Positions 33,364 through 41,675 of a stretch of DNA of 44,933 bases are shown piece after piece (position 1 is the stretch's first letter; every line of letters begins with the position of its first letter). Position numbers and translations under genes: made by a program. The stretch lies in the NCBI GenBank assembly GCA_030838045.1, contig JAUTXN010000043.1:1-44933 (forward strand), in the 5' to 3' direction. The notes below the pieces were generated by a model. That model saw nothing but the letters and a program-made list of their open reading frames with translations. It searched no databases and had not been told where the DNA came from. Source of the stretch: Acidimicrobiaceae bacterium (lineage in GTDB: Bacteria; Actinomycetota; Acidimicrobiia; Acidimicrobiales; Palsa-688).

Positions 33364-34023
33364 TCAAAAAAGCGTGAGGTCGCCCAGGCTCTCGCCCCGC
33401 AGCCGGTCATAGTCGACCTCGACCCAGGCAATGCCCCGGGCGGCCGCCAGGACCCGGGCCTGGGGCTTCACCTGCTGAGCCGCCAGGATGCCGCGCACGG
33501 GACGGAGCCGCCCGTCGAGATCAAGGCGCTCCAGATAGCGGGCCAGCTGCTCGACACCGTCGATATCGCCACGGCGCTTTATCTCCACCGCGACCGCCGC
33601 ACCATCGGCGTCGCGGCACAACAGGTCGACCGGTCCGATATCGGTGGGAAACTCCCGAGTCACCAGGCGCAGACCCTCGGCGAGGACGTCGGGCCGGGCC
33701 GCCAGCAGTTCCTGCAAATGAGCCTCCACCCCGTCTTTGGTCAGTCCCGGGTCGGTGCCGAGGTCGGCGTAGTGGTCGGCCAGCACCGCCTCGATCGTGA
33801 TGGTGAGGGTCTCACCGCGCTGGTTGACCACCACCCAACGGCCCTCCTCCTCGCGCAACTGGCACGGCGGGCTCATCCAGTTGAGCGGCTTGTAGGCGCG
33901 GTCATCGGCATGGATCGAAACCGAGCCGTCGGCCTTCACCATCAACAACCTTGGGGCCATGGGCAGATGGGCGCTGAGCCGGCCCTGGTAGTCCACCGAG
34001 CAGATGGCGATCACGAGGCGCAT
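33364..34023 (-). CDS. nucS: Mismatch-specific endonuclease NucS
   Basis: A 219-residue EndoMS/NucS nuclease, used by many actinobacteria for mismatch repair in place of MutS/MutL. The N-terminal domain reads [20 protein letters not shown] with [12 protein letters not shown]. The RecB-like catalytic domain has [12 protein letters not shown] (Asp) and [20 protein letters not shown] (E-x-K). The C-terminal tail [10 protein letters not shown] fits the sliding-clamp interaction motif seen in this family. ATG 34023 matches the family start better than the track's GTG 34044. Confidence 0.95.
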   Translation of the reverse strand: MRLVIAICSVDYQGRLSAHLPMAPRLLMVKADGSVSIHADDRAYKPLNWMSPPCQLREEEGRWVVVNQRGETLTITIEAVLADHYADLGTDPGLTKDGVEAHLQELLAARPDVLAEGLRLVTREFPTDIGPVDLLCRDADGAAVAVEIKRRGDIDGVEQLARYLERLDLDGRLRPVRGILAAQQVKPQARVLAAARGIAWVEVDYDRLRGESLGDLTLF

Positions 34024-34046
34024 GTCCTCACGATTGTCTCGCACAC

Positions 34047-35033
34047 GTGATCATCGAAGTTGACCGGGCGGCTGGAGAGCTCCACAAGCGGGCCGAGACC
34101 GCCGAGGAGGCGGCCCGCCTGAGGCGCGAAGCCGAGATCCTGGCGGTCGCGCGACACCCCGGCGTCGTGGAACTACGCCGGGCCGACGCCACCGAGCTCA
34201 CGCTGCGGTTGGTGGATGCCGAGCCACTCTCCGCTGCGACGGCAGAAATCGGGGTGGCCGTGGCGACCACGCTCGCGGACCTCCATGACCTCGGAGTGGT
34301 ACACGGCGCCCTCCGCTCCGATCACATCCTCGTCGACCGGTCGGGCCGCCCGACGCTGTGCAGCTTCGGGCGTGGGGCAATCGACGCCAGTGCCGGTGCC
34401 GGTGCCGCCGGCGCCGGTGCCGCCCGTGACGTGGTCGCCCTGGCCCGTACGCTGCTGGCCAAGACGACGACGACCGCCGACGCCAGCGCCAGGCGGATCC
34501 TCACGGGCGCCGCCCGGGCGGGCCGCAATGCGCCCTCGGCCCGCGAACTCGCCACGCTCCTCGCTGGGCCGCCACGGTCGCGCCGGCTTCCGAGGGCGAT
34601 CGCGGTCGGCGCGCCCGTGGCCCTCGGGGCCGCGAGCGTCATGGCAGTGATCGCTCTCGTGCCGGCGCGACACCGGACACGGGTCGACCCGTGCCCGGCG
34701 GTCGACCAGGGCTGCCAGCCCCTTCACCGTCGCGACGGCATCGTCGACGCGCCTTCGGGGCGCTTCCGGATCGGAAGGCCCGACGACGTGGTCGTGGTCG
34801 GTCGCTGGCAGTGCGGACCCGCCCTCCCCGCCCTGCTCCGGCCGGCGACGGCCGAGGTGTGGGTGTGGGATACCTGGGCTCGACCGAGCGCTGTGGTGTC
34901 GGCGCGCCTGGTGGGTCGGATCCCCGATGCGGTCTCGTTGCGGGTCGAACCGGAGGCGAGCGGATGCGACGGACTGCGAGTCCTGCGGCGGGCCGGCGCG
35001 GCGGTCGTCATCCACCCGGACCGACCTACATGA
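34047..35033 (+). CDS. Membrane-anchored protein-kinase-like (pseudokinase) protein
   Basis: A 328-residue protein. The first 180 residues resemble a Ser/Thr kinase C-lobe: [39 protein letters not shown] aligns with the HRD…N…DFG region. The catalytic Asp (HGA for HRD) and the DFG Asp (SFG) are both missing, and no glycine-rich loop is seen, although a K/E-rich N-lobe remnant exists ([23 protein letters not shown]). An Ala/Gly linker and one membrane helix ([24 protein letters not shown]) lead to a C-terminal domain of about 110 residues with three to four Cys. Start is GTG 34047, 23 bp from divergent nucS. Twelve bp separate it from the next gene, suggesting an operon. Confidence 0.7.
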   Translation: MIIEVDRAAGELHKRAETAEEAARLRREAEILAVARHPGVVELRRADATELTLRLVDAEPLSAATAEIGVAVATTLADLHDLGVVHGALRSDHILVDRSGRPTLCSFGRGAIDASAGAGAAGAGAARDVVALARTLLAKTTTTADASARRILTGAARAGRNAPSARELATLLAGPPRSRRLPRAIAVGAPVALGAASVMAVIALVPARHRTRVDPCPAVDQGCQPLHRRDGIVDAPSGRFRIGRPDDVVVVGRWQCGPALPALLRPATAEVWVWDTWARPSAVVSARLVGRIPDAVSLRVEPEASGCDGLRVLRRAGAAVVIHPDRPT

Positions 35034-35045
35034 CAGACTGCCGAC

Positions 35046-35513
35046 ATGGGTCGGGCCGTCGTCCGTGTGATCATCGGACTCCTGATGGCCCTGGCCGTCG
35101 GGCTGATGTTCGCGCCGATCCTCTGGCCGGCCTCGGCGCAATCGCCGGACCGCGTCGCCTCCGGGCCGGCGCAGCTACCGACCGTCACCACCCGGGTCAC
35201 GACGCCGCCGTCGAGCTCGTCGGTGTCCACCACGCCGACGACGAGGAAGCCCACCGGGACCACGCGGCCTCGCGTCACGGGTACGACGACCACGACGACC
35301 CCGCCCTCGACCACGACGACGTCCACCACGGTTGCGCCCATCCCCGCGCCCGCACCTGCCCCGGTGACCCTCCCTCTGGCATCGGCCGCCCAAAGTGGGA
35401 GCATCGGCGCGTTCTTTCCGATCTTGAGCGCCATCGGCATCGTCACCCTCATCGGGCTCCTGACCGCGCAGTGGTTCCTCACCAAGCCGGGCCGCAAAGG
35501 CCCGACGCTCTAA
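35046..35513 (+). CDS. Thr-rich two-TM membrane protein
   Basis: A 155-residue protein. An N-terminal signal or TM helix (VVRVIIGLLMALAVGLMFAPILW) is followed by an extracytoplasmic linker of about 75 residues dominated by Thr, Pro and Ser (TTTTTTPPSTTTTSTTV). A second TM helix (FFPILSAIGIVTLIGLLTAQWFL) and a short basic tail complete it. No catalytic motif is present. The linker could be O-glycosylated and span the cell wall. It follows the pseudokinase gene by 12 bp and is convergent with hemW. Confidence 0.7.
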   Translation: MGRAVVRVIIGLLMALAVGLMFAPILWPASAQSPDRVASGPAQLPTVTTRVTTPPSSSSVSTTPTTRKPTGTTRPRVTGTTTTTTPPSTTTTSTTVAPIPAPAPAPVTLPLASAAQSGSIGAFFPILSAIGIVTLIGLLTAQWFLTKPGRKGPTL

Positions 35514-36577
35514 GCGTCCGCCGACTCGACCGGTTGGAGGCGCGTCGCCACCTCGTTGGCCAGGAGCCGTCCCCTGACGGTGAGTACCGCCCGACCACCG
35601 AAGCGGGTCACGAGTCCGTCGAGCGCCTCGGGCAAGGAGGCGGCATCGACGCCATCGCGGGTGCGTAACGCCAGCTGCCGCCGCTCCAACTCCTGGGCGG
35701 CTGCGCCCAGAACTTCTTCACCGCCGACCGGCGAGCGCCCCGTACCGACGAGGTCGAGATAGCGCTCCGGGGTACGCACGTTCCACCACCGCCGACCGCG
35801 CTGGTGCGAGTGGGCGGAGCAGCCCACGCCGCGGTAGTCACCCTGGGCCCAGTACAGCTGGTTGTGGCGGCACTCCTGCCCTGGCTTGGCCCAGTTGGAG
35901 ATCTCGTACCAGTGGAGGCCGGAGGCCGTGAGCCGATCGTCGGCCAGCAGGTACTTGTCGGCCTGATCGTCGTCATCGGGCCAGCGGAGCGGGTCCTGGG
36001 CGAGCGGTGTCCCGGGCTCGACGGTGAGGGCGTAGGCGCTGACGTGCTCCGGCTCGAGCGCCAACGCGGCGTCCAATGTGGCCGCCCAATCGGCCTGTGT
36101 CTCGCCCACCCCACCGAAGATCAGGTCCAGGTTGATCGAGTCGAAACCCTCGGCCCGAGCCCAGCGAACGGCCTGTTCGACGGTGCCAGGATCGTGGTCA
36201 CGACCCAGGGCCAACAGCACGTGAGGCGCCAGCGACTGGACCCCGAACGACAACCGGTTGACCCCACCCTGGCGGTAGTCGGCGAGCAGGGCGGGCGTCA
36301 CCGTTTCGGGATTGCACTCGACGGTCACCTCGGCGTCGGGCAGCCGGGCGATCACGCTCAGTACGGAGACCAGGAGCGGGCTGGGCAGGAGCGACGGTGT
36401 GCCGCCACCGAAAAAGACCGACGTGGCGGCAGGCAGCTCGGCCTCGGCGATTTCCCGGCGGCACCCGGCCACGTAGTCGCCCATCAGGCCCGAGCGGTCG
36501 GTCCAGGTGGCAAAGGCGCAGTAGTCGCAACGGTGGCGGCAGAACGGAATGTGCACGTACACGCCAAAATTGGTCAT
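35510..36577 (-). CDS. hemW: Radical SAM heme chaperone HemW
   Basis: A 355-residue radical SAM protein (formerly annotated as a coproporphyrinogen III oxidase). The N-terminus reads FGVYVHIPFCRHRCDYCAF, with the CX3CX2C cluster motif and the extra Cys typical of HemW, then FFGGGTPSLLP and VTVECNPETVTP. The C-terminal HemN domain is short. ATG 36577 is the family start; the track extends 26 residues into the operator region. A GGTATATCC promoter lies upstream, with TGAACACAA sites around it. Confidence 0.93.
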   Translation of the reverse strand: MTNFGVYVHIPFCRHRCDYCAFATWTDRSGLMGDYVAGCRREIAEAELPAATSVFFGGGTPSLLPSPLLVSVLSVIARLPDAEVTVECNPETVTPALLADYRQGGVNRLSFGVQSLAPHVLLALGRDHDPGTVEQAVRWARAEGFDSINLDLIFGGVGETQADWAATLDAALALEPEHVSAYALTVEPGTPLAQDPLRWPDDDDQADKYLLADDRLTASGLHWYEISNWAKPGQECRHNQLYWAQGDYRGVGCSAHSHQRGRRWWNVRTPERYLDLVGTGRSPVGGEEVLGAAAQELERRQLALRTRDGVDAASLPEALDGLVTRFGGRAVLTVRGRLLANEVATRLQPVESADA

Positions 36578-36597
36578 GTCGCGGGGGCTCCCCGGAC

Positions 36598-36657
36598 CAT
36601 TGTGTTCACTGGATATACCTGTAGCAGCACTCTTTGAACACAACGGTGAACACAATG
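36598..36657. promoter_or_regulatory. Operator-like TGAACACAA sites flanking a hemW promoter
   Basis: The 12-bp block cattgtgttcac (36598-36609) is an exact inverted match to gtgaacacaatg (36646-36657). A further copy, ttgaacacaac, lies 12 bp away in direct orientation. On the minus strand the two direct copies fall at the -35 position and the inverted copy near +1 of a GGTATATCC -10 (36612-36617). Such an arrangement fits a repressor bound on both sides of the promoter. The 12-bp arms could also form a stem behind the rsmE stop. Confidence 0.6.
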
Positions 36658-36658
36658 C

Positions 36659-37414
36659 TCACCCGGGCCCGACGACGCCCGCCCGCAGGCCGCACAACAG
36701 CACGCCCGCCGCCATCGCCGCCGTCTCCGCTCGCAGCACCGTCGGTCCGAGGGTCACCAAGGGCAGGCCCGAGGCCAACTCCGATTCGTCCCAGCCCCCT
36801 TCGGGCCCCACCAGGACAACAGGGCGCTCCAGGCTGGGTGGGCCGCCGCCCATGTGGGCCAAGGCCAAGCCCGAGGTCGAGGGCGCGACCGAGGCCGGGG
36901 CCGCAGGCTGGGCCAAGCCCGAGGTCAAGCCCGAGGGCGAGGGCAAGGCCGAGGGCGCGCCCGAACCGACCGGGACCAGCTCAGCGAAGGCCACGACGTG
37001 GTCGACGACCGGGAGCCACACTTGGCGGCTTTGCATGGCGGCCGCCCGAGCCACCGATCGCAGCCGCACGACCTGACGCGCCGCCTTCTCCCCATCCCAC
37101 CGAACGACGCTTCGGCCCGTCGTCATGGGGACGATGCGGTCCACGCCGGCTTCGGCCAGCTTCTGGACGGTCCACTCGGGTCGCTCCCCCTTGGTGAGAG
37201 CGAACGCCACCGTCACCAGCGGCGTCGGGCGGGCTTCGACCTCGATATCGCCGACGGCAACGACACGGCCGTCGCCGGCGTACTCGCAGCGGCGCCAGCC
37301 GCCCACCCCGTCGGACGCGGTGACCTCCTCACCGGGCCGGAGGCGCAACACCCGATCGAGGTGATGGCGGTCGGCGGCGTCCAGTTCCGGGCGTTCCAGG
37401 TCGGCCACGAACAC
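36659..37414 (-). CDS. rsmE: 16S rRNA (uracil-1498-N3)-methyltransferase RsmE
   Basis: A 251-residue SPOUT methyltransferase that modifies U1498 of 16S rRNA. An N-terminal PUA-like part (HHLDRVLRLRPGEEVTASDG) is followed by the knot fold: ALTKGERPEWTVQKLAEAGV, then VVLVGPEGGWDESEL and LGPTVLRAETAAMAA, which bind SAM. About 40 residues of Ala/Pro/Ser/Gly sequence are inserted between the two halves (residues 150-190). GTG 37414 is the only start available downstream of dnaJ. It follows dnaJ by 22 bp. Confidence 0.93.
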   Translation of the reverse strand: MFVADLERPELDAADRHHLDRVLRLRPGEEVTASDGVGGWRRCEYAGDGRVVAVGDIEVEARPTPLVTVAFALTKGERPEWTVQKLAEAGVDRIVPMTTGRSVVRWDGEKAARQVVRLRSVARAAAMQSRQVWLPVVDHVVAFAELVPVGSGAPSALPSPSGLTSGLAQPAAPASVAPSTSGLALAHMGGGPPSLERPVVLVGPEGGWDESELASGLPLVTLGPTVLRAETAAMAAGVLLCGLRAGVVGPG

Positions 37415-37436
37415 GTGGGCCGCAGCGGAACTCCGG

Positions 37437-38621
37437 CTACTTGAAGGCGTGGCGGATCTTGGAGAACAGGCCCGCCTCCTGGGGCGCCACCGTCTCCTCG
37501 CGCTGGGCCGCCAGGTTGCGCAGCAGCTCCTCCTGCTCCTTGGTCAGGTCGGTCGGCACGTCCACCACCACCGTGATGAGAAGGTCGCCCCGCCCGCGTC
37601 CCTGGAGCACCGGCACGCCCCGGCCGCGGAGACGGACGACCTGGCCGGACTGGGTTCCGGGTGAGAATGTCAGTTCCTCCGAGCCGTCGAGGGTCTCGAA
37701 CGGCATCGTCACGCCGAGCGACGCCTGGGTCATGGCCAGGTGAAGCTCGTGGTGCAGATCGTTGCCCGAGCGCTGCATGCGTGCATGGGGGTGCACCCGG
37801 AGGTGCACGTACAGGTCGCCCGGGGGGCCGCCCCGGGGGCCCGCGGCGCCCCGGCCGGGCAAGCGGAGGGTCGAGCCGTTGTCGACCCCGGCCGGCACCT
37901 CGACCATGAATGTCCGCTCTTCGTTGCGCCGTCCCTGGCCCCGGCACTCGCCGCACGGGCTGGCGATTTCCTGGCCCGTGCCGCCGCAGCGGGTACAAGG
38001 GCTGGCGGTGACCATCTGACCGAGGATCGACTGGCGCACCCGGCGCAGTTCGCCCGTGCCATTGCAGTTGGTGCACGTGACAGGGCTCGTACCCGGGCGG
38101 GCGCCGGTGGCGTCGCAGACCGAGCAGGGCACCGGGATGCGCACCGAGATCTCCTGCTCGACACCGAACACGGCGTCGGCGAAGTCCAAGTCGAGCACCG
38201 CTTCGCTGTCCTCGCCCGGCGGCGGTCCCGGGCGCCCACCCCGACGGGCCCCCGCGCCCCCCGCGCCGCCCGCGCCCGCTCCGGCGCCGAACGGGCTGGC
38301 ACCGCCGAAGAAGGCGTCGAACAGGTCGCCCAGCCCGGTCGCCCCGAACCCGGCAAAGGGATCGGCGGTACCCGAACCACCGGCACCGGTGCCCCGGATC
38401 GCCTCGGGCCCGAACATGTCGTAGCGGCGGCGGCGCTCGGGGTCCCGCAGGGTCTCGTAGGCCAAGGTGACGGCCTTGAAGCGTTCTTCCGCCTCGGGGT
38501 CACCGGGGTTGGCGTCGGGATGCAGCTCGCGCGCCAACTTGCGGTAGGCCTTTTTGAGCTCGTCTTCGTTGGCCTGTTGGCCCACGCCGAGGAGCGCGTA
38601 GAAGTCTTCGGTGACGGCCAT
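37437..38621 (-). CDS. dnaJ: Molecular chaperone DnaJ
   Basis: A 394-residue Hsp40 co-chaperone of DnaK. The J domain (1-70) has the HPD motif in LARELHPDANPGD. A Gly-rich segment follows, then four zinc-finger repeats: CSVCDATG, CTNCNGTG, CTRCGGTG, CGECRGQG. The C-terminal substrate-binding domains contain TFMVEVPAGVDNGSTLRLPG. It follows hrcA by 41 bp. No dnaK or grpE is in the window, as expected for a second, hrcA-linked dnaJ of actinobacteria. Confidence 0.96.
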   Translation of the reverse strand: MAVTEDFYALLGVGQQANEDELKKAYRKLARELHPDANPGDPEAEERFKAVTLAYETLRDPERRRRYDMFGPEAIRGTGAGGSGTADPFAGFGATGLGDLFDAFFGGASPFGAGAGAGGAGGAGARRGGRPGPPPGEDSEAVLDLDFADAVFGVEQEISVRIPVPCSVCDATGARPGTSPVTCTNCNGTGELRRVRQSILGQMVTASPCTRCGGTGQEIASPCGECRGQGRRNEERTFMVEVPAGVDNGSTLRLPGRGAAGPRGGPPGDLYVHLRVHPHARMQRSGNDLHHELHLAMTQASLGVTMPFETLDGSEELTFSPGTQSGQVVRLRGRGVPVLQGRGRGDLLITVVVDVPTDLTKEQEELLRNLAAQREETVAPQEAGLFSKIRHAFK

Positions 38622-38662
38622 TCTCCCTTAATCCTACGTGGCGGGCGCCCGCAACCCTGCGC

Positions 38663-39676
38663 TCAGCCCTCGGTGAGCGCTTTGCCGAGACGCTGGCTGA
38701 CGACCGCCACTGCGGCCAGTGCCTGCTCGTAATGCATGCGGGTGGGCCCGAGCACGCCCACCGTTCCGGCCGGTTCGCCCTCGACGGTGTATGGCGCCAC
38801 GACCACCGAGCAGTCGGCCAGCGGGATCACGCCGTGCTCGGTGCCGATGGCGACCGACAGGCCCCGGTTGAGCACATCCTGCAGCAGGCTCACCAACACG
38901 AACTGCTGCTCCAGGATCGTGAGCACCTGGCGGATGGTGCCGATGGCGTCGAAGGCGGCCGCCATCCGCGCCGTTCCTCCGACGAAAACCGAGTCGAGGT
39001 CGTGCACATGTCCAGGTCCGCCGTGCAGGCTGGTCATGACCATGTGGGCGAGGCTGTCGACCACCGGGTCGCCGCTGGCCGGCACGGGAACGACCGCTCC
39101 CGCGGCGAAGGCGGTGCCCACCAAAAAGCGCGACAGGTGGGTGGTGGTGGCGCCGAGCTCGGCGTCGGTCACTTCGTCGGACAACTCGAAAGACCGTCGC
39201 TCCACCCCGGCGTTGGACAGCACGACCACCAAGAGGGCGCTGCGGGGGCCGCGGGCCAGGAGTTGGATCGACAAGATGGACGCCACCTCGTGCGAGGGGG
39301 CGACGACGACCGCGGCGCAGTCCGTCAGGTTGGACAGCAGCCGGCTGGTGTCGTGGAGCATCGTTTCCAGTTCGCCGTGGGCGTTGGCGAAGAACTCCCG
39401 CACCTGCTGGCTCTGGGTCGGGCCCAGGGATCCCGGCCGTGAGAGCGAGTCCACGAAGAACCGGTAGCCCTTGTCGGTCGGGATGCGCCCGGCCGAGGTG
39501 TAGGGCTGGACAAGGAAGCCCTCGCGTTCGAGGACGCCCATCTCGTTTCGGACCGTCGCCGACGAGACGGCCAACTCGGGGACCCGCGCCACCGTCGCCG
39601 AGCCGACCGGTTGCGCCGTCTCGATGTACTCCTCTACCACCACACGGAGGATCGCTGCCTTGCGGGCGTCAAGCAT
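38663..39676 (-). CDS. hrcA: Heat-inducible transcription repressor HrcA
   Basis: A 337-residue repressor that binds CIRCE operators. MLDARKAAILRVVVEEYIETAQPVGS begins the winged-helix domain, which continues with LAVSSATVRNEMGVLEREG and TSAGRIPTDKGYRFFVD. A GAF-like regulatory domain follows, ending GPTRMHYEQALAAVAVVSQRL. ATG 39676 is the family start; the track's extension is not needed. I did not see a CIRCE inverted repeat (TTAGCACTC/GAGTGCTAA) near it. Confidence 0.95.
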   Translation of the reverse strand: MLDARKAAILRVVVEEYIETAQPVGSATVARVPELAVSSATVRNEMGVLEREGFLVQPYTSAGRIPTDKGYRFFVDSLSRPGSLGPTQSQQVREFFANAHGELETMLHDTSRLLSNLTDCAAVVVAPSHEVASILSIQLLARGPRSALLVVVLSNAGVERRSFELSDEVTDAELGATTTHLSRFLVGTAFAAGAVVPVPASGDPVVDSLAHMVMTSLHGGPGHVHDLDSVFVGGTARMAAAFDAIGTIRQVLTILEQQFVLVSLLQDVLNRGLSVAIGTEHGVIPLADCSVVVAPYTVEGEPAGTVGVLGPTRMHYEQALAAVAVVSQRLGKALTEG

Positions 39677-39688
39677 TGGTAGCCGGTA

Positions 39689-39694
39689 AGGATA
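39689..39694 (-). promoter_or_regulatory. Candidate -10 (GGTATCCT) for hrcA-dnaJ-rsmE
   Basis: Minus-strand TATCCT preceded by GG, 12 nt before the hrcA ATG, predicting a 5' leader of about 5 nt. It supports an hrcA start independent of the upstream sulfate gene. Confidence 0.45.
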
Positions 39695-39808
39695 CCGAGC
39701 GCAGCTTGCGGACACCGTTTCTCCCGACGCGGCGCCGATCAACACCTCCCGCACCCGGCGCACACCGCGCCGGCGAGGCCTTTCCCCAGACTGCCCTCCA
39801 GACTGCCC

Positions 39809-41548
39809 TTAGGAAGCCCCGTCGCCGCCGCCGACGTACCCCTCGCGCTCCAGATGGAGGATGATCTGCTGGGCCGCCTCTTCGGCGCTGACGGCGGTGG
39901 TGTCGATGACGACTTCGGCGTCGGTCGGCGCCTCGTAGGGGTCCGAGACCCCGGTGAACTCCTTGATGATGCCCGCCCGGGCCTTGGCGTAGAGGCCCTT
40001 GCGGTCCCGCTCCTCGCACACCTCGATCGGGGTGTCGACGTGGACCAGGATGAAGCCGCCCTCGGGCGCCACGGTGTTGCGCACCTCTTGGCGGACCGAC
40101 TCGTAGGGGGCGATGGGGGCGCAAATCGCGATGCCGCCGTTCTTGGTGATCTCCGAGGCGACATAGCCGATGCGGCGGATGTTGATGTCGCGGTGCTCCT
40201 TGGAGAACCCCAGCTCCGAGGACAGGTTCTTGCGCACCAGGTCGCCGTCGAGGATGGTGACGGGCCGGCCGCCCACCTCGAGGAACTTGGTGAGCAGCAC
40301 GTTGGCGATGGTCGACTTGCCCGAGCCCGACAGGCCGGTGAAGAACACCGTGAAACCCTGCTTGTGCCGGGGCGGGTAGCTGCGCCGCAGTTCCGCGGCC
40401 ACGTCGGGGTAGGTGAACCACGTCGGGATCTCCCGGCCCTCGTTCAGCCGGCGCCGCAGGTCGGTGCCCGAAATGTTGAGCACATGGGTCCCGAAGGTCA
40501 CCTCGTCCTCGGGCTGGTACTGGTCGAGGTCGGCCACGTACACCATCATCTGGAACGGCACCATGGCCACGCCCAGCTCCGCCTCGTGAGCATGCAGGAG
40601 CTCCTGGGCGTCGTAGGGGCCGTAGAACGGCTTGCCGTTGGAGTCGTTGCCCGGCCCGGCGTGGTCGCGGCCCACGATGAGGTGGGTGCAGCCGTAGTTC
40701 TTGCGGATGACGGCGTGCCATACCGCCTCGCGGGGTCCGCCCATGCGCATGGCCAGCGGGAGCAGCGACAGCTGGGCGGTGTGCATCGGGTAGCTGTTGA
40801 GCACCGCCTGATAGCACCGCACCCGGGTGTAATGGTCGACGTCGCCCGGCTTGGTCATCCCCACGCTGGGGTGGATGAGCAGATTGGCCTCCAACTCGGC
40901 CGCCGCCCGTCGGGTCAGCTCCACATGCGCCCGGTGCATCGGGTTGCGGGTCTGGAACGCCACCACCTTGCGCCACCCCAACCGGGTGAACTCGGCCCGC
41001 AACTCCGCCGGCGTCAGCCGAAGGTCCTTGAAGTCGTAGTGCGCCGGCGGCTGCACCGCCTCGACGGTTCCGCCGACATAGACCGGGTGGGCCCCGCTGA
41101 GCACGTGCGCCACGCCCGGATGCGACGCGTCGCTGGTGCCGTAGACCGCCTCGACCTCGGCTTCGCGGTCGGGTTCCCAGACCTCCGAGACGTTGAGGAC
41201 AGCCAGCATCACGCCCTCGCCGTCGCGCAAGGCGAGCGTGGTGCCCGCGTCGACGCCGTGCTTGGCCACGAACTCCGCCGGCAGGTCCAGCGTGACGGGG
41301 ATGGGCCACAGCGTGGCGTCGGCCAGGCGCATCGATTCGCACACCGACTCGTAGTCGGCCCGGCCCATGAAACCCGTGAGCGGCGAGAAGCCGCCGTTGG
41401 CGAGGAGTTCCAGGTCGCACTGCTGGCGGGGCGTGAGGTCCCACGACGGCCAATCTCGGGAGGCGGTTTTCAGCTCGCTCGCACGGTCGGCGGTGACGAA
41501 GAGGTCGATGAGTGTGCCGCCGTGGGCGGCGACCAGATGATCAGGCAC
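39809..41548 (-). CDS. Bifunctional ATP sulfurylase / APS kinase
   Basis: A 579-residue fusion that activates sulfate to APS and then PAPS. The N-terminal sulfurylase (about 1-390) has the catalytic VAFQTRNPMHRAHVELTRR and LIVGRDHAGPGNDS. The C-terminal kinase has the P-loop FTGLSGSGKSTIANVLL, then DGDLVRKNLSSELGFS. Both halves look complete, so this is a true fused enzyme of the Sat-CysC type. It would feed sulfate assimilation or sulfation. It stands alone between lepA and hrcA. Start is GTG 41548 with TACACT 8 nt upstream. Confidence 0.95.
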   Translation of the reverse strand: MPDHLVAAHGGTLIDLFVTADRASELKTASRDWPSWDLTPRQQCDLELLANGGFSPLTGFMGRADYESVCESMRLADATLWPIPVTLDLPAEFVAKHGVDAGTTLALRDGEGVMLAVLNVSEVWEPDREAEVEAVYGTSDASHPGVAHVLSGAHPVYVGGTVEAVQPPAHYDFKDLRLTPAELRAEFTRLGWRKVVAFQTRNPMHRAHVELTRRAAAELEANLLIHPSVGMTKPGDVDHYTRVRCYQAVLNSYPMHTAQLSLLPLAMRMGGPREAVWHAVIRKNYGCTHLIVGRDHAGPGNDSNGKPFYGPYDAQELLHAHEAELGVAMVPFQMMVYVADLDQYQPEDEVTFGTHVLNISGTDLRRRLNEGREIPTWFTYPDVAAELRRSYPPRHKQGFTVFFTGLSGSGKSTIANVLLTKFLEVGGRPVTILDGDLVRKNLSSELGFSKEHRDINIRRIGYVASEITKNGGIAICAPIAPYESVRQEVRNTVAPEGGFILVHVDTPIEVCEERDRKGLYAKARAGIIKEFTGVSDPYEAPTDAEVVIDTTAVSAEEAAQQIILHLEREGYVGGGDGAS

Positions 41549-41556
41549 GAATGGCG

Positions 41557-41562
41557 AGTGTA
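41557..41562 (-). promoter_or_regulatory. Candidate -10 (GGTACACT) for the sulfate-activation gene, leaderless
   Basis: Minus-strand TACACT preceded by GG lies 8 nt before GTG 41548. No Shine-Dalgarno is present. Confidence 0.55.
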
Positions 41563-41675
41563 CCGGTCAGGATTAACGGGGGGAAAAGGGGGCCGTTTTG
41601 GCAGCAGGCCCGACCTTCCCCGGCCAGTGCGCCTCCGCCGGGCCCGAGCCGACGCCGCCGGCACCTGAACCCTGG

